From JBJEDU01 sp051872395 (GTDB taxonomy: Bacteria; Bacillota_I; Bacilli_A; RFN20; CAG-826), in the NCBI GenBank assembly GCA_051872395.1, contig JBJEDU010000035.1, positions 61,709 to 125,708 on the forward strand: a stretch of 64,000 bases of DNA, given 5' to 3'. Within the stretch, counting starts at the first letter, position 1; each line of letters starts with the position of its first letter. The notes below the pieces were generated by a model. That model had not been told where the DNA came from. It did no database searches and saw nothing but the letters and a program-made list of their open reading frames with translations. This document shows, piece by piece, positions 9,078 to 18,010 of this stretch. The translations under genes were made by a program, and so were the position numbers.

Positions 9078-10565
9078 TTATGAAATATAATTGGTAATCT
9101 TTAACCATCCCGATTTCATATAATAAGAAAAGATATATACTTCATAGCTTGTACTTGAATCAACTGTAAATGTTTCATTATATGTATTGAGTGTTTTGTT
9201 ATAAAAAAGGAAGTAAGTATTATCGACATCATCGACTTCGTTAATACCATAAGTCATATAATCAATTGGAAGAGCGAACGCTCCGCCAAAGAAAGAATTC
9301 TTATCTTTAAGTGGAACAAATTTTGAATCTTCACTTAATACATAACTATCAATTTTATCTTTCATTTTAGAATCAGAATAATACGCAGTGGCTTTTCTTC
9401 CATAGGTTAAAATTAATTTCTTTTCAACCTTGATGGCTTCATCATCTGAATAAGCACATTTACCTTTTTCTGGCAATGATAAATTACATTCATTACCTAA
9501 GGCAATAATATTAGTGTAATCATGATTATAATGGGTTCTTATTCCACTAGTGGCTACCAAACATAAAAAGAACAAACATAATGAACCAGAAACAATATTC
9601 CTGTCATTTCGCACTGTATTTTTTGTTTTTAAACGATAAATTATAGCAACAATTAAATTGGTTAAAGGAATTAATGCAATAGGGTAAAGGATTAATAAAC
9701 CTGAAGTTGATTCCACTGTCGGATCGATCGCTAACATGGTGACTGTCAAAATAAATCCTACAATTAAACCTATAAGTGGAGAGAAGGTTGACCAATAAAA
9801 TAATTTATTCAAAAGTGGGTTATCAACTTTCTTGATATTTATTTCATTATCCGCTCGAGAAACAAACGATAATGAATCAAAATTATCCACTGTTTTTTTT
9901 CCATTTAATAAACGTGAATATATTTTTAAATCTAAAAAGAATGAACTTCCTTCATTATGTTCAATTGGGTCATTATCAATTTTATGGAACAAATAATCTA
10001 AAGCTTGCAATTTATAAATATATAATAAATCAGAGCTTCCATTATATTGTTTATAATACGAAGCATATAAAGTTTTAGCTTCACTTATTTTACCATTATT
10101 AAGTAGTAATAAAATGGAAGTAAAACCACACATTAAAGAATATTGTGGTTTGTAATTATTCATCGAATACACTAATTCGTTGGCTTTATTGATATCATCC
10201 AAATATAAATACATTAATATTTCTAAATATGAGGCTTGAATTCTATGTGAACCAATTCCATATTTTTTAGAGAAATTTAAAATCTTTATCGCTTTTAAAT
10301 AATTCTTTTGAATAAAAGCATTATTAAATAAAGGAATTAAAACGGTAGAAATAATAATTTTATAAATAATAAAGGCAATGATAATGGAAGTAATAATTAA
10401 AAAGAATAAAGTTCCAACATCTTTACTTAAAACAAATACCGCGATTGAAAAACCTAATGCGGTAAATAAAACAATCAAAAATAAAACATAAACGATGATA
10501 GTTTTAATATTTTTATTTTTTAAATGTTTTTGTAATTTTTGTGACGCAACGGTATTTAAGTCCAT
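9078..10565 (-). CDS. Multi-pass membrane protein of unknown function
   Basis: The product has 495 residues. Two membrane helices lie near residues 24-76, then a soluble region (~80-240) with the alternating helical pattern of tetratricopeptide-like repeats (AIKILNFSKKYG, ANELVYSM). A second group of three membrane helices spans ~257-345. The last ~150 residues are soluble and mixed-charge, probably outside the cell, and contain a Cys pair in a short loop (NECNL...KGKCA). I do not recognise a named family. The gene starts 3 bases before the stop of the alcohol dehydrogenase gene in transcription order, so they may be co-transcribed. Confidence 0.75.
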   Translation of the reverse strand: MDLNTVASQKLQKHLKNKNIKTIIVYVLFLIVLFTALGFSIAVFVLSKDVGTLFFLIITSIIIAFIIYKIIISTVLIPLFNNAFIQKNYLKAIKILNFSKKYGIGSHRIQASYLEILMYLYLDDINKANELVYSMNNYKPQYSLMCGFTSILLLLNNGKISEAKTLYASYYKQYNGSSDLLYIYKLQALDYLFHKIDNDPIEHNEGSSFFLDLKIYSRLLNGKKTVDNFDSLSFVSRADNEINIKKVDNPLLNKLFYWSTFSPLIGLIVGFILTVTMLAIDPTVESTSGLLILYPIALIPLTNLIVAIIYRLKTKNTVRNDRNIVSGSLCLFFLCLVATSGIRTHYNHDYTNIIALGNECNLSLPEKGKCAYSDDEAIKVEKKLILTYGRKATAYYSDSKMKDKIDSYVLSEDSKFVPLKDKNSFFGGAFALPIDYMTYGINEVDDVDNTYFLFYNKTLNTYNETFTVDSSTSYEVYIFSYYMKSGWLKITNYIS

Positions 10566-10568
10566 AAT

Positions 10569-11741
10569 TTATTTTGTGTTATAACTCTCTAATAAAATAT
10601 CATAAATATCTTCATGAGTTAAGGTTTTATATCCACCGGTATCTAAAGAAGATGTATTAGCGATTTTTCTAATCGTTTCTTCATTCACATTAAATTCTTT
10701 AATGCTATAAACCATTTTTGAATCTCGAATGAATTTATCTAACGCTAAAATGCCCTTATAGGCAACATCTTTAACTAGCTCATTTCTTTTCTTTTTAATG
10801 TGAAAAACATTGGTCGCAAATTTATAAAATTTATCGACACCATCAAGATAAATCTTTTTGTAATAAGGGACGCTGATGGCCGCTAAACCCATCCCGTGAG
10901 CGCAGTCAGTATAAGCACTTAATTGATGTTCGATATTATGAACTTCCCAGTCTTGAGTTTTTCCAACCCCAGTAATAGTGTTAAGCGCTAAAGAAGAAAT
11001 CCACATAATATTACTTCTCGCTTCATAATTATGTGGAGATTTAATCGCGATTTTCGTGTATTTCATTAAATCTCTCATTAATGTTTCAAGTAATGAATCA
11101 CTAACATTATTATCAAAACCAGAAAAATATTGTTCCATCAAATGAGAGAAAATATCAAATATACCACTGAGCATTTGATATTCACTGACTGTATAAGTAT
11201 AGACTGGATTCATAATTGCGAAACGTGGATAAACTGAGGTAGGAAAGACTCGACCAATTTTATATCCGTCTTTACTCACTACCGAACCCCCATTAGTCTC
11301 GCTTCCAGTTCCAGTCATTGTTAATATTGCCCCTAATGGAACAACATCATTATCTAAAGGCATATGGTTGACCCAATATTTAGTGTATGGATTCATATCA
11401 AAACAATAACTTGACGCTGATACACCCTTAGCTAAATCGATGACTGAGCCTCCTCCAACCGCGAGAATAAAATCAATTTGATGTTCACGAACTAAAGAAA
11501 CACCTTCATATAATTTTTCTGTTGTCGGATTTGGGCTGACTCCACTAAGTTCAAAAACATTTTTCTTCGTTTGCTTTAATATTTTAATAACTTTATCGTA
11601 TAAACCAATTCTTTTAATGGAATTCATTCCATAAACTAATAAAACATTATTTCCATATTTATTTAATTCATCTTTTAAAGATAATAAAGAATCTCTTCCA
11701 AAATAAATTTTTGTCGGGTTTTCGTAAATAAAATCTTGCAT
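10569..11741 (-). CDS. Iron-containing alcohol dehydrogenase, butanol-dehydrogenase type
   Basis: The product has 390 residues, matching the usual 385-390 of BdhA/YqhD-type enzymes, which reduce aldehydes with NAD(P)H. It begins MQDFIYENPTKIYFG, the typical start of the family. An in-frame upstream ATG would overlap pyrG and add 28 unrelated residues; the ATG at 11741 has GGAG about 10 bases ahead and is preferred. The nucleotide-binding GGGS motif is present (VGGGSVID). The metal ligands are Asp196 and His200 (FDIFSH), His268 (VHNIEH) and His282 (CAHGMG). It lies 43 bases after pyrG, with no obvious terminator between them. The physiological substrate is unknown. Confidence 0.9.
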   Translation of the reverse strand: MQDFIYENPTKIYFGRDSLLSLKDELNKYGNNVLLVYGMNSIKRIGLYDKVIKILKQTKKNVFELSGVSPNPTTEKLYEGVSLVREHQIDFILAVGGGSVIDLAKGVSASSYCFDMNPYTKYWVNHMPLDNDVVPLGAILTMTGTGSETNGGSVVSKDGYKIGRVFPTSVYPRFAIMNPVYTYTVSEYQMLSGIFDIFSHLMEQYFSGFDNNVSDSLLETLMRDLMKYTKIAIKSPHNYEARSNIMWISSLALNTITGVGKTQDWEVHNIEHQLSAYTDCAHGMGLAAISVPYYKKIYLDGVDKFYKFATNVFHIKKKRNELVKDVAYKGILALDKFIRDSKMVYSIKEFNVNEETIRKIANTSSLDTGGYKTLTHEDIYDILLESYNTK

Positions 11742-11784
11742 ATAACAATTCTCCAGTAAATATATTTTACCATAGTTTAATAAA

Positions 11785-13398
11785 CTATATGTTTTTATTT
11801 TCTTTGATATTTTTAACGGCTTCAATCAGTCCTAAAAAGAAAGGATGAGGATGATTGGGTCGAGATTTAAATTCAGGATGAAATTGACAAGAAACATAAT
11901 ATGGATGATTATCAAGTTCTAAAACTTCCACTAAACCAGACTCAGGATTAATACCTTTAATCTTAAGTCCATTCTCATTAAATATATCGAAGTATTCATT
12001 ATTAAATTCATAACGATGACGATGTCTTTCTGAAAGAGGAAAGAAATGATAATATTTATAAACTTTAGAATCTTCATCAAGTTTTAAATTGTACGCTCCA
12101 AGACGAAGTGTGCCTCCTAAATCAATTCCTTTATATTGGTTAGGTAGTAAATGAATGATAGGATGGGTAGTTTCTTCATTTAATTCTGTCGAATCAGCGT
12201 CCATGTATCCTAAAACATTTCTAGCAAATTCCACTGCCATTAATTGCATTCCAAAACAAATTCCTAAAAGGGGTATTTTATTAATTCGACAATATTCTAA
12301 GGTGTATATTTTTCCTTCACTGCCTCTTTTACCAAATCCTCCAGGAACAACGACTCCATCAACATTTTTTAATAATTCATGGACGTTATCTTTATTAACA
12401 TCTTCAGAATTTATCCAAACAATATTGGTTTTATAATTAAATCGATAGCCAGCAGCTTTTATAGCTTCGTTAACTGATAAATAAGCATCGTGAAGAGAAA
12501 CATATTTCCCAACAATCGCGATATTCATTTCTTTTTTAAGTCCTTTAATTGTTTGAATCAATTTTTCCCAATTTGATGTATCGCTTTCTTGCGTAGATAA
12601 AGAGAAATGGTCGCATATTTCTTTATCGATATTTTGTCTTTTTAAAGATAAAACAACTTCATAAATTATATCGACATCTTTACAAGTAATAACATGGTTT
12701 AAAGGAACATCACAAAATAATGATATTTTTTCTTTGATTTCTTTAGTGACATTTTTTTCACTTCTTAAAACAATGATGTCAGGTTGAATACCTAAAGAAC
12801 CTAATTCTTTCACGCTATGTTGCGCAGGTTTAGTTTTCATTTCTCCTGCGCTTTGTAAATAAGGAAGTAAAACACAATGAACAAATAAAACATTTTCTTC
12901 TTTATTTTCTCTTCTAAATTGACGAATTGCTTCTAAAAATGGTAAGGACTCAATATCTCCAACCGTTCCACCAATTTCAGTAATAATGACATCGGCTTGA
13001 GAAGTTTTTTCGGCTTTCTTTAATTGTTCTTTTATTTCGTTAGTGATATGAGGAATAACTTGGACAGTCTTTCCAAGATATTTTCCTTCTCTTTCTTTTT
13101 TGATGACATTTTGATAAATACGACCAGTCGTGATATTACTTAGTTTTGTTAAATTTTCGTTGGTAAATCTTTCATAATGGCCTAAATCTAAGTCAGTTTC
13201 TGCCCCATCATCTGTAACATAAACTTCACCATGTTGATAAGGAGATAAAGTACCAGGATCAACATTGATATATGGGTCAAATTTTTGCATGAATATTTTT
13301 AATCCACGACTCTTTAATAATCGTCCAATACTACTTGCAACAATTCCTTTTCCAAGTGAAGAAACCACTCCACCAGTAACAAATATAAATTTAGCCAT
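11785..13398 (-). CDS. pyrG: CTP synthase
   Basis: The product has 537 residues, full length for the family. It converts UTP to CTP with ATP and glutamine as the amide donor, in the cytoplasm. The N-terminal synthetase domain opens with the diagnostic FVTGGVVSSLGKG loop. The C-terminal class I glutamine amidotransferase domain carries nucleophile Cys381 in GICFGMQ and the QFHPEF histidine-glutamate pair near the end. A GGAGAGAG ribosome site precedes the ATG. A long hairpin with a T-tract lies ~40-120 bases upstream and could attenuate transcription, as is known for pyrG leaders in Bacillota. Confidence 0.98.
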   Translation of the reverse strand: MAKFIFVTGGVVSSLGKGIVASSIGRLLKSRGLKIFMQKFDPYINVDPGTLSPYQHGEVYVTDDGAETDLDLGHYERFTNENLTKLSNITTGRIYQNVIKKEREGKYLGKTVQVIPHITNEIKEQLKKAEKTSQADVIITEIGGTVGDIESLPFLEAIRQFRRENKEENVLFVHCVLLPYLQSAGEMKTKPAQHSVKELGSLGIQPDIIVLRSEKNVTKEIKEKISLFCDVPLNHVITCKDVDIIYEVVLSLKRQNIDKEICDHFSLSTQESDTSNWEKLIQTIKGLKKEMNIAIVGKYVSLHDAYLSVNEAIKAAGYRFNYKTNIVWINSEDVNKDNVHELLKNVDGVVVPGGFGKRGSEGKIYTLEYCRINKIPLLGICFGMQLMAVEFARNVLGYMDADSTELNEETTHPIIHLLPNQYKGIDLGGTLRLGAYNLKLDEDSKVYKYYHFFPLSERHRHRYEFNNEYFDIFNENGLKIKGINPESGLVEVLELDNHPYYVSCQFHPEFKSRPNHPHPFFLGLIEAVKNIKENKNI

Positions 13399-13429
13399 AA
13401 TAACTTCTCTCTCCTTGTCAAAGTCTTAT

Positions 13430-13517
13430 AAAATAAAAAAAGTGTTTTTTCGGTTATGAAATTAATATTCATAAATATAAATATTTATTTCAAAGACCAA
13501 TAAATAAAACACTTTTT
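13430..13517 (-). terminator. Long hairpin with T-tract before pyrG: terminator or attenuator
   Basis: On the minus strand a perfect 12-bp stem, AAAAAGTGTTTT (complement of 13506-13517) with AAAACACTTTTT (13437-13448), closes a 57-nt loop that itself contains GAAAT/ATTTC and AATATT pairings. A T7-A-T3 tract follows. It starts ~50 bases after the acetyltransferase stop and ends ~30 bases before the pyrG ATG. Termination of the upstream gene is the simplest reading. Since only ~30 bases remain before pyrG, the pyrG promoter must lie inside or ahead of it, so attenuation is possible. Confidence 0.55.
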
Positions 13518-13565
13518 CAGTTTATCAAATCTTTGCTATTTAAAAAAGAAGAAAGATAACAAACA

Positions 13566-14186
13566 TTATTGAAATAAATCTTTTTTATTATAAACGGAAT
13601 CTTTATCGCTAATTTTTCTAATCGCTTTTGCAGGATTTCCATAGCAAACACTATTGGATGGTAATGACTTGGTAACGATAGAACCCGCGCCTATTACACT
13701 ATTTCTTCCAATAGTCACTCCACCTAATATCGTAACATTACCACCAACCCAAACATTATCTTCAATGGTAATTGGTTTACCATATTCTAAATCAGTTAAA
13801 TACCCTTTATCTTTATCAAAAAATGGTATTCTTTCGTTAGCGATAAGTGGATGAGCAGCGGTTAAAATATTAACATTTGGTCCAAAATAAACATTGTTTC
13901 CAATTTTTACTTCTGCAACATCTAAAATACACGCTGAATAATTAAAATATGAATTTGCACCAATATAAATATTAAAACCATAATCAACATAAATTGGTCC
14001 ACGAAAATAGCAAGAGGGGTCAACATGAGGAAGAAGCTCTTTCATTAATTCATTTTTTTGTTCATCATCCTCAATTGAACCGTTTATTTTTCGACATAGT
14101 TTCATTGCTTTAATTCTTAAATCAACCAATTCTTTATCATTTGGATCATATATTAAACCTTGTGTCATTTTCTCTTTTTCATTCAT
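13566..14186 (-). CDS. Maltose/galactoside O-acetyltransferase family protein
   Basis: The product has 206 residues, usual for Maa/LacA enzymes, which move acetyl from acetyl-CoA to a sugar 6-hydroxyl. An N-terminal helical cap (~1-60) is followed by a left-handed beta-helix of hexapeptide repeats (IGANSYFNYSACI, IGNNVYFGPNV). The catalytic His112 sits in TAAHPL and the signature WVGGNVTILGGVTIG follows. The C-terminal GNPAKAIR motif is intact. It is a stand-alone gene between two terminator hairpins. The sugar substrate is unknown. Confidence 0.92.
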   Translation of the reverse strand: MNEKEKMTQGLIYDPNDKELVDLRIKAMKLCRKINGSIEDDEQKNELMKELLPHVDPSCYFRGPIYVDYGFNIYIGANSYFNYSACILDVAEVKIGNNVYFGPNVNILTAAHPLIANERIPFFDKDKGYLTDLEYGKPITIEDNVWVGGNVTILGGVTIGRNSVIGAGSIVTKSLPSNSVCYGNPAKAIRKISDKDSVYNKKDLFQ

Positions 14187-14226
14187 ACAAATATTTCCTT
14201 TATTATCATTATTATAATATATTAAA

Positions 14227-14257
14227 AAAGCTGTTAGGATAGAATCTTAACAGCTTT
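14227..14257. terminator. Strong bidirectional intrinsic terminator
   Basis: AAAGCTGTTA (14227-14236) pairs with TAACAGCTTT (14248-14257). The inner GGAT/ATCT can extend the stem to ~14 bp with a 3-nt AGA loop. On the minus strand it is followed by TTTTTT, and it lies 21 bases after the stop of the exported protein gene at 14279, before the acetyltransferase gene. Confidence 0.85.
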
Positions 14258-14278
14258 AATTATAAATATAATTATTTA

Positions 14279-15337
14279 TTAGCGATGTTTTCTTTTATAA
14301 ATTAAAGAAACCGCAAGAACGCAAAACGCGGCAGCAATAGCAATAACGAAATAAACTAAATAAGAATTATTGCTAATAATGTTAAAGTAATTAACACTTA
14401 ATGGAGTTGCTCCACTCAATGTTAATAAATAATTTAATAAACCTAATGCAGTGGTTTCACTTGTATATGTTCCAGTTAAGGCCACGGACATTAAAGTAGA
14501 TGAATCAACACCACTGAGTGTATGAGTTAACATCGAGAAATATTTATTAATTTTTGTTGCTGTGTCAGTAATTTGATTACAAATACCTTCAGTGTTAGAT
14601 AAGACATCCATGTAAGAGGCAATTGAATTAGTGCGATTAACAACAATATTATCAATTGTTAAATAATTAGCTACATAATTAAAAGCACGATAAACAAATC
14701 CAAAGCGAACATTTTTACCAATTAATGGCCAAGAAATATAATCTGCTTTTGTATAAGTATTTACGTTATATGCGAAAACACTATCTTCTCCATCAATGGT
14801 TTTTAAAATAGTCCAAGCACTTTCTTCTTCAACTTGATAAATAACTGAAAAATAACCAGTTTCACATCCAGACAATGAAAATTGGAAATCACTAACTTCG
14901 ATGTAATCATTCGTATACATCGCCATTCCAAATGCACTATCATTTCCTAAAATCTCAATTAAGGAAGCGATTTTATAGTCATCGGAAGATTCATCTGTAC
15001 TAGAAGCAATTGAATGATTATATGCATCATCAGCGTCTTCAATTCCACATGTTAATTGAAGAGTATCGTTACTTCCATTTCTTCTTGCAGAAGTAATATT
15101 CCAACTTAATGATGAATATTCGCTTAAAGTAGTTTCAGCATCATCAACAAGAACCCAGTTATTAGCGTATATGTCACCTAATTCTGAATTCATAGTTAAA
15201 TCAGTGGTTGCATATGTATATGCTGGTGAAGATTCTGCTTTTGCTTTTTCAACTGGATTATTAAATGAAATTAATGATGCTAATAATAATGCTGAAAATG
15301 AAAAGATAGATACTAAAATAGATTTCTTTTTATTCAT
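14279..15337 (-). CDS. Exported, C-terminally membrane-anchored protein of unknown function
   Basis: The product has 352 residues. The N-terminus is a signal peptide (basic MNKKK, hydrophobic core to ~26, likely cleavage near AKAES). The mature part to ~320 is Ser/Thr/Asp/Asn-rich, with a beta-sandwich-like pattern (~40-235) followed by a helical stretch. Residues ~327-347 form a membrane helix ending in the basic tail YKRKHR, which anchors it facing outward. No LPXTG motif is present and the family is not recognised. It overlaps the phosphomutase stop by 8 bases and shares its transcript, ending at a strong terminator. Confidence 0.75.
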   Translation of the reverse strand: MNKKKSILVSIFSFSALLLASLISFNNPVEKAKAESSPAYTYATTDLTMNSELGDIYANNWVLVDDAETTLSEYSSLSWNITSARRNGSNDTLQLTCGIEDADDAYNHSIASSTDESSDDYKIASLIEILGNDSAFGMAMYTNDYIEVSDFQFSLSGCETGYFSVIYQVEEESAWTILKTIDGEDSVFAYNVNTYTKADYISWPLIGKNVRFGFVYRAFNYVANYLTIDNIVVNRTNSIASYMDVLSNTEGICNQITDTATKINKYFSMLTHTLSGVDSSTLMSVALTGTYTSETTALGLLNYLLTLSGATPLSVNYFNIISNNSYLVYFVIAIAAAFCVLAVSLIYKRKHR

Positions 15338-16772
15338 TATTTTTTCCTCCTTCTATTTTTAGTTGTATATTTTCAATATAATTTTTGATTTCTTCTATAG
15401 CGAGTCGTCCATTTTCTTCATCTAAAAACTCAACAAAAATTCTAAATGATGGCTCGGTTCCACTTAATCTAATCAAAATCCAACAGTCATCCTTAAAATA
15501 GTATTTAAAGTTTCTTGTAAAATGTTTGTAATCCAATAGAGGGGACGAAAATTTTGGTGGATTATCTTTTAATACATTTATGACTTTCTCGCTATCGAGT
15601 CGAAGTGGTAATGTATCCTCAATAAAAACATGTTTATAATCAGCGAAATCTTTAACATTTTGGATAATTTGACTAACAGGAAGACCTTCTTTTATGATCA
15701 TTTCCATAAATAGCATGCTTGAGAAAACACTATCTTTACCGTATAAATAACCTTTTAAAGTTAATCCGCCTGAACTTTCACCACCGATTAAAGCATCATA
15801 TTCATCCATTCCATGAGTAATGTTTTTAAATCCAACATCAACTTCATGGCATTTATATCCAAGTTTATTAGCGACTTTATCAACTAAAATTGAAGTCGCA
15901 CAATTTTTGACAATATCACCTTTCATTCCTCGTTTTGTAATGAGGTAATAATATAAGGTGGCTAATATTTCATTATTTGAAACATAATTTCCTAATTCAT
16001 CGATGACACCAAGTCGATCACCGTCTGAATCAGTGGCCAAACCACAGTCATAGTGATTAGAAACAACCTTTTCAATAAATCCATCATCTTTAAAAGCTTC
16101 GTATGTTGGATTTGGTAAATTGAAATTAAAGAAAGCATCATGCTCTTTATGAATGACATCGAATTGTTTGATTTTCATTTCTTTCGCTAAAGGAAGAAGC
16201 CCCACTACTCCGACACCACACATATTGTTATAAATAATTTTTAAATTATTATTTTTAATACTTGGGTCAATAAAAGTTTTAATATGCGATAAATACATAT
16301 TAGTGTTGCTATAGGATTGAATTAGCCATTTTCTTTTTGCTTCTAAATATGAGATGGTTTTAACTTCTTTAACTTCATTAACATATTTTTCTAATTTGTT
16401 AGTGAAATTAACATCCGCGTCATAACCTTTTTTTGTAAAGAGTTTAATGCCGTTAAAATAATATGGATTATGACTCGCTGTTATCATGACACCATAATCA
16501 TTCCTTAAATCCCTAGTCGCACTCATAACCGATGGAGTAGGAACACTTTGTTCATAAATAAAACAATGAATATCATTGCCTGCTAAAACTTCGCCAAACC
16601 AACGCGCAGCGAAATCAGACATAAAACGATTATCATATCCAATGATGATTGGAGTGGATGAATTTTCATCTTTAATAATGTTAGAAAGAGCCTGCGCAAT
16701 GAGTTGAATATTCTCTTTATTAAATGTGTCAGAGATGACACCGCGAAAACCGCCAGTTCCAAACTTTATCAT
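15330..16772 (-). CDS. Phosphoglucomutase/phosphomannomutase family (alpha-D-phosphohexomutase)
   Basis: The product has 480 residues. It interconverts hexose-1-phosphate and hexose-6-phosphate in the cytoplasm. The phosphoserine loop is ITASHNP with Ser100. The metal loop is DSDGDR (248-253), the sugar-binding loop is GGESSGG (330-336), and the phosphate-binding loop near the C-terminus is RLSGTEPS. It is at the short end of the PgcA/ManB range and complete. The GH94 phosphorylase encoded at 29455 would release glucose-1-phosphate, which this enzyme could pass to glycolysis (inference). A promoter is visible at 16851-16879. Confidence 0.93.
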   Translation of the reverse strand: MIKFGTGGFRGVISDTFNKENIQLIAQALSNIIKDENSSTPIIIGYDNRFMSDFAARWFGEVLAGNDIHCFIYEQSVPTPSVMSATRDLRNDYGVMITASHNPYYFNGIKLFTKKGYDADVNFTNKLEKYVNEVKEVKTISYLEAKRKWLIQSYSNTNMYLSHIKTFIDPSIKNNNLKIIYNNMCGVGVVGLLPLAKEMKIKQFDVIHKEHDAFFNFNLPNPTYEAFKDDGFIEKVVSNHYDCGLATDSDGDRLGVIDELGNYVSNNEILATLYYYLITKRGMKGDIVKNCATSILVDKVANKLGYKCHEVDVGFKNITHGMDEYDALIGGESSGGLTLKGYLYGKDSVFSSMLFMEMIIKEGLPVSQIIQNVKDFADYKHVFIEDTLPLRLDSEKVINVLKDNPPKFSSPLLDYKHFTRNFKYYFKDDCWILIRLSGTEPSFRIFVEFLDEENGRLAIEEIKNYIENIQLKIEGGKNNE

Positions 16773-16850
16773 ACACTTATTATATTATTCAAAAATAAGA
16801 GAAAATCAATATTATTTTACAAACTAAAAAAATGATTTTAAAAACATATT

Positions 16851-16879
16851 TATATATGGTTTACCAAAATTAAAATCAA
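16851..16879 (-). promoter_or_regulatory. Probable phosphomutase promoter
   Basis: On the minus strand -35 TTGATT (16874-16879), a 17-base spacer, and -10 TATATA (16851-16856). It would start ~75 bases ahead of the phosphomutase ATG. The area is very AT-rich, so chance matches are possible. Confidence 0.45.
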
Positions 16880-16956
16880 TTAGCAAAAAATTTTAAACAC
16901 AAATATAGTGTAAATTTTACTAAACGGAATTTAAACAATTTATTTATAAATTAAAA

Positions 16957-17046
16957 ATAGTTCCCTTATGAGGGTCTATCTAATATTAAGCGATTATTGG
17001 AGACAGGATATACTTAATATATAGATAGATCAAATAAGGGAACTAT
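16957..17046. repeat. 90-nt near-perfect stem-loop element (ncRNA, terminator or MITE-like)
   Basis: The outer arms ATAGTTCCCTTAT (16957-16969) and ATAAGGGAACTAT (17034-17046) are perfect 13-mers. After a small internal loop (GAG/AA, with G-C and G-U closing pairs), TCTATCTAATATTAAG (16975-16990) pairs with CTTAATAT-a-TAGATAGA (17013-17029) with one bulged A. The 22-nt apical loop runs 16991-17012. On the minus strand the hairpin is followed by TTTTTAATTT, so it could end transcription of the deacetylase operon. Its length and internal loop suggest a structured RNA or a miniature inverted-repeat element. I do not recognise it as a known riboswitch, SRP RNA, 6S RNA or CRISPR unit. Confidence 0.7.
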
Positions 17047-17180
17047 CGCTCTTTAAGCATAAATATTATTATTTATTTTTACTCGACATTCAATATTTTT
17101 TTATTAAATTAAATAAATACATTTTTTAAGTTAATCTTAAATAATTATAGGTCGACTTTTTTATCAATTTTTTAACAAAA

Positions 17181-17996
17181 TTAAAGTAAGTTTTCTAACT
17201 CATTAATTGCGCTACTTTTAAAGTTATTTATTATCTTAGTGGCGAAATCTAAAATTGATAATTGTTGGTTTTTAATTAGAGGTGTCAAATCGATTCCGAA
17301 AGATATCATGTTCATAGTATCTACACTATGAGATTTTGCGTATGTCGCATTCGCATATCTTCTTCCAATCGTCGCTAAATCATATCTTTTTCCACCAACA
17401 ATTTGAGACTTAAAAACATTGAGAATATCTTTTTGGAGTTTTTTGTTGTTAGAAACATCAAACGCTAATTTGTCTTCATCGTTTGCCCAATCTAAATCTC
17501 TCCAAACTTCCATTCCATAAAGATGTTTGACATGACATTTTTTATTTAGTCTTCTAAGAGCTTCAATGACTTTGATAACTACTCCTAAATGTGTCGGGTG
17601 TTTATCTAAAATATTGTGAGTATAAATAATCTCAGGATCTAACTCTTCGATAATGGACATATATTCATTAATAATTTCTTCATCATTTTTATCTTTAATT
17701 TGACTTGAAGGATGTTTCAATAAATACAAAGAATGGTATCTACCAATTTCAGATGCCGCTTTTTGTTCATCAATTCTCACTTTTTTCATCATTTCATCAG
17801 TGTAATCTTTATACTCATTCGTACGGCTACTACCACTGCCATCCGCGGTGACAATCGCCGCAAAACTATATTTTTTACTACGATAACCTTTAGATATGCC
17901 ATGATACGCCATAATCTCAACATCATCTTGATGCGCGGAAATCGCTAAATACTTAACTTTTCCTTCTTTTCTATTTTGTGGATAATAAATTTCCAT
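17181..17996 (-). CDS. PIG-L/LmbE family deacetylase
   Basis: The product has 271 residues. PIG-L enzymes are zinc-dependent and remove the acetyl group from N-acetylglucosamine-containing compounds. The first zinc motif reads AHQDDVE (His22, Asp25), where Pro is more usual than Gln23. The second reads HPTH (His133, His136) after DK. The ATG at 17994-17996 is chosen, because AGGAG lies 10 bases ahead; the TTG two codons earlier is too close to it. It follows the SIS enzyme gene by 14 bases and is last in the transcription unit. Together they suggest amino-sugar handling. Bacillithiol-type or antibiotic deacetylation is an alternative. Confidence 0.87.
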   Translation of the reverse strand: MEIYYPQNRKEGKVKYLAISAHQDDVEIMAYHGISKGYRSKKYSFAAIVTADGSGSSRTNEYKDYTDEMMKKVRIDEQKAASEIGRYHSLYLLKHPSSQIKDKNDEEIINEYMSIIEELDPEIIYTHNILDKHPTHLGVVIKVIEALRRLNKKCHVKHLYGMEVWRDLDWANDEDKLAFDVSNNKKLQKDILNVFKSQIVGGKRYDLATIGRRYANATYAKSHSVDTMNMISFGIDLTPLIKNQQLSILDFATKIINNFKSSAINELENLL

Positions 17997-18010
17997 AATC
18001 AATTATCTCC

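Larger units (their letters stand above)
16773..17180. other. 408-bp gene-free stretch with promoter and long hairpin
   Basis: No open frame with a ribosome site is seen on either strand. It contains the phosphomutase promoter (16851-16879), a small AC-rich palindrome ACAC-N7-GTGT near 16897-16911, and the 90-nt hairpin at 16957-17046. The remainder (17050-17180) is low-complexity AT-rich DNA without a clear signal. Confidence 0.7.

Noticed and set aside
11742..11825. Longer start of the alcohol dehydrogenase
   Set aside because: Would overlap pyrG and add 28 residues unlike the family; the later ATG has a ribosome site and the typical family N-terminus.
12155..12436. 93-codon plus-strand frame
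   Set aside because: Lies entirely antisense to the conserved pyrG coding sequence, no ribosome site, composition of a shadow frame.
16957..17046. Hairpin as a CRISPR repeat or tracrRNA
   Set aside because: Only one unit, no spacers, no cas genes in the window.
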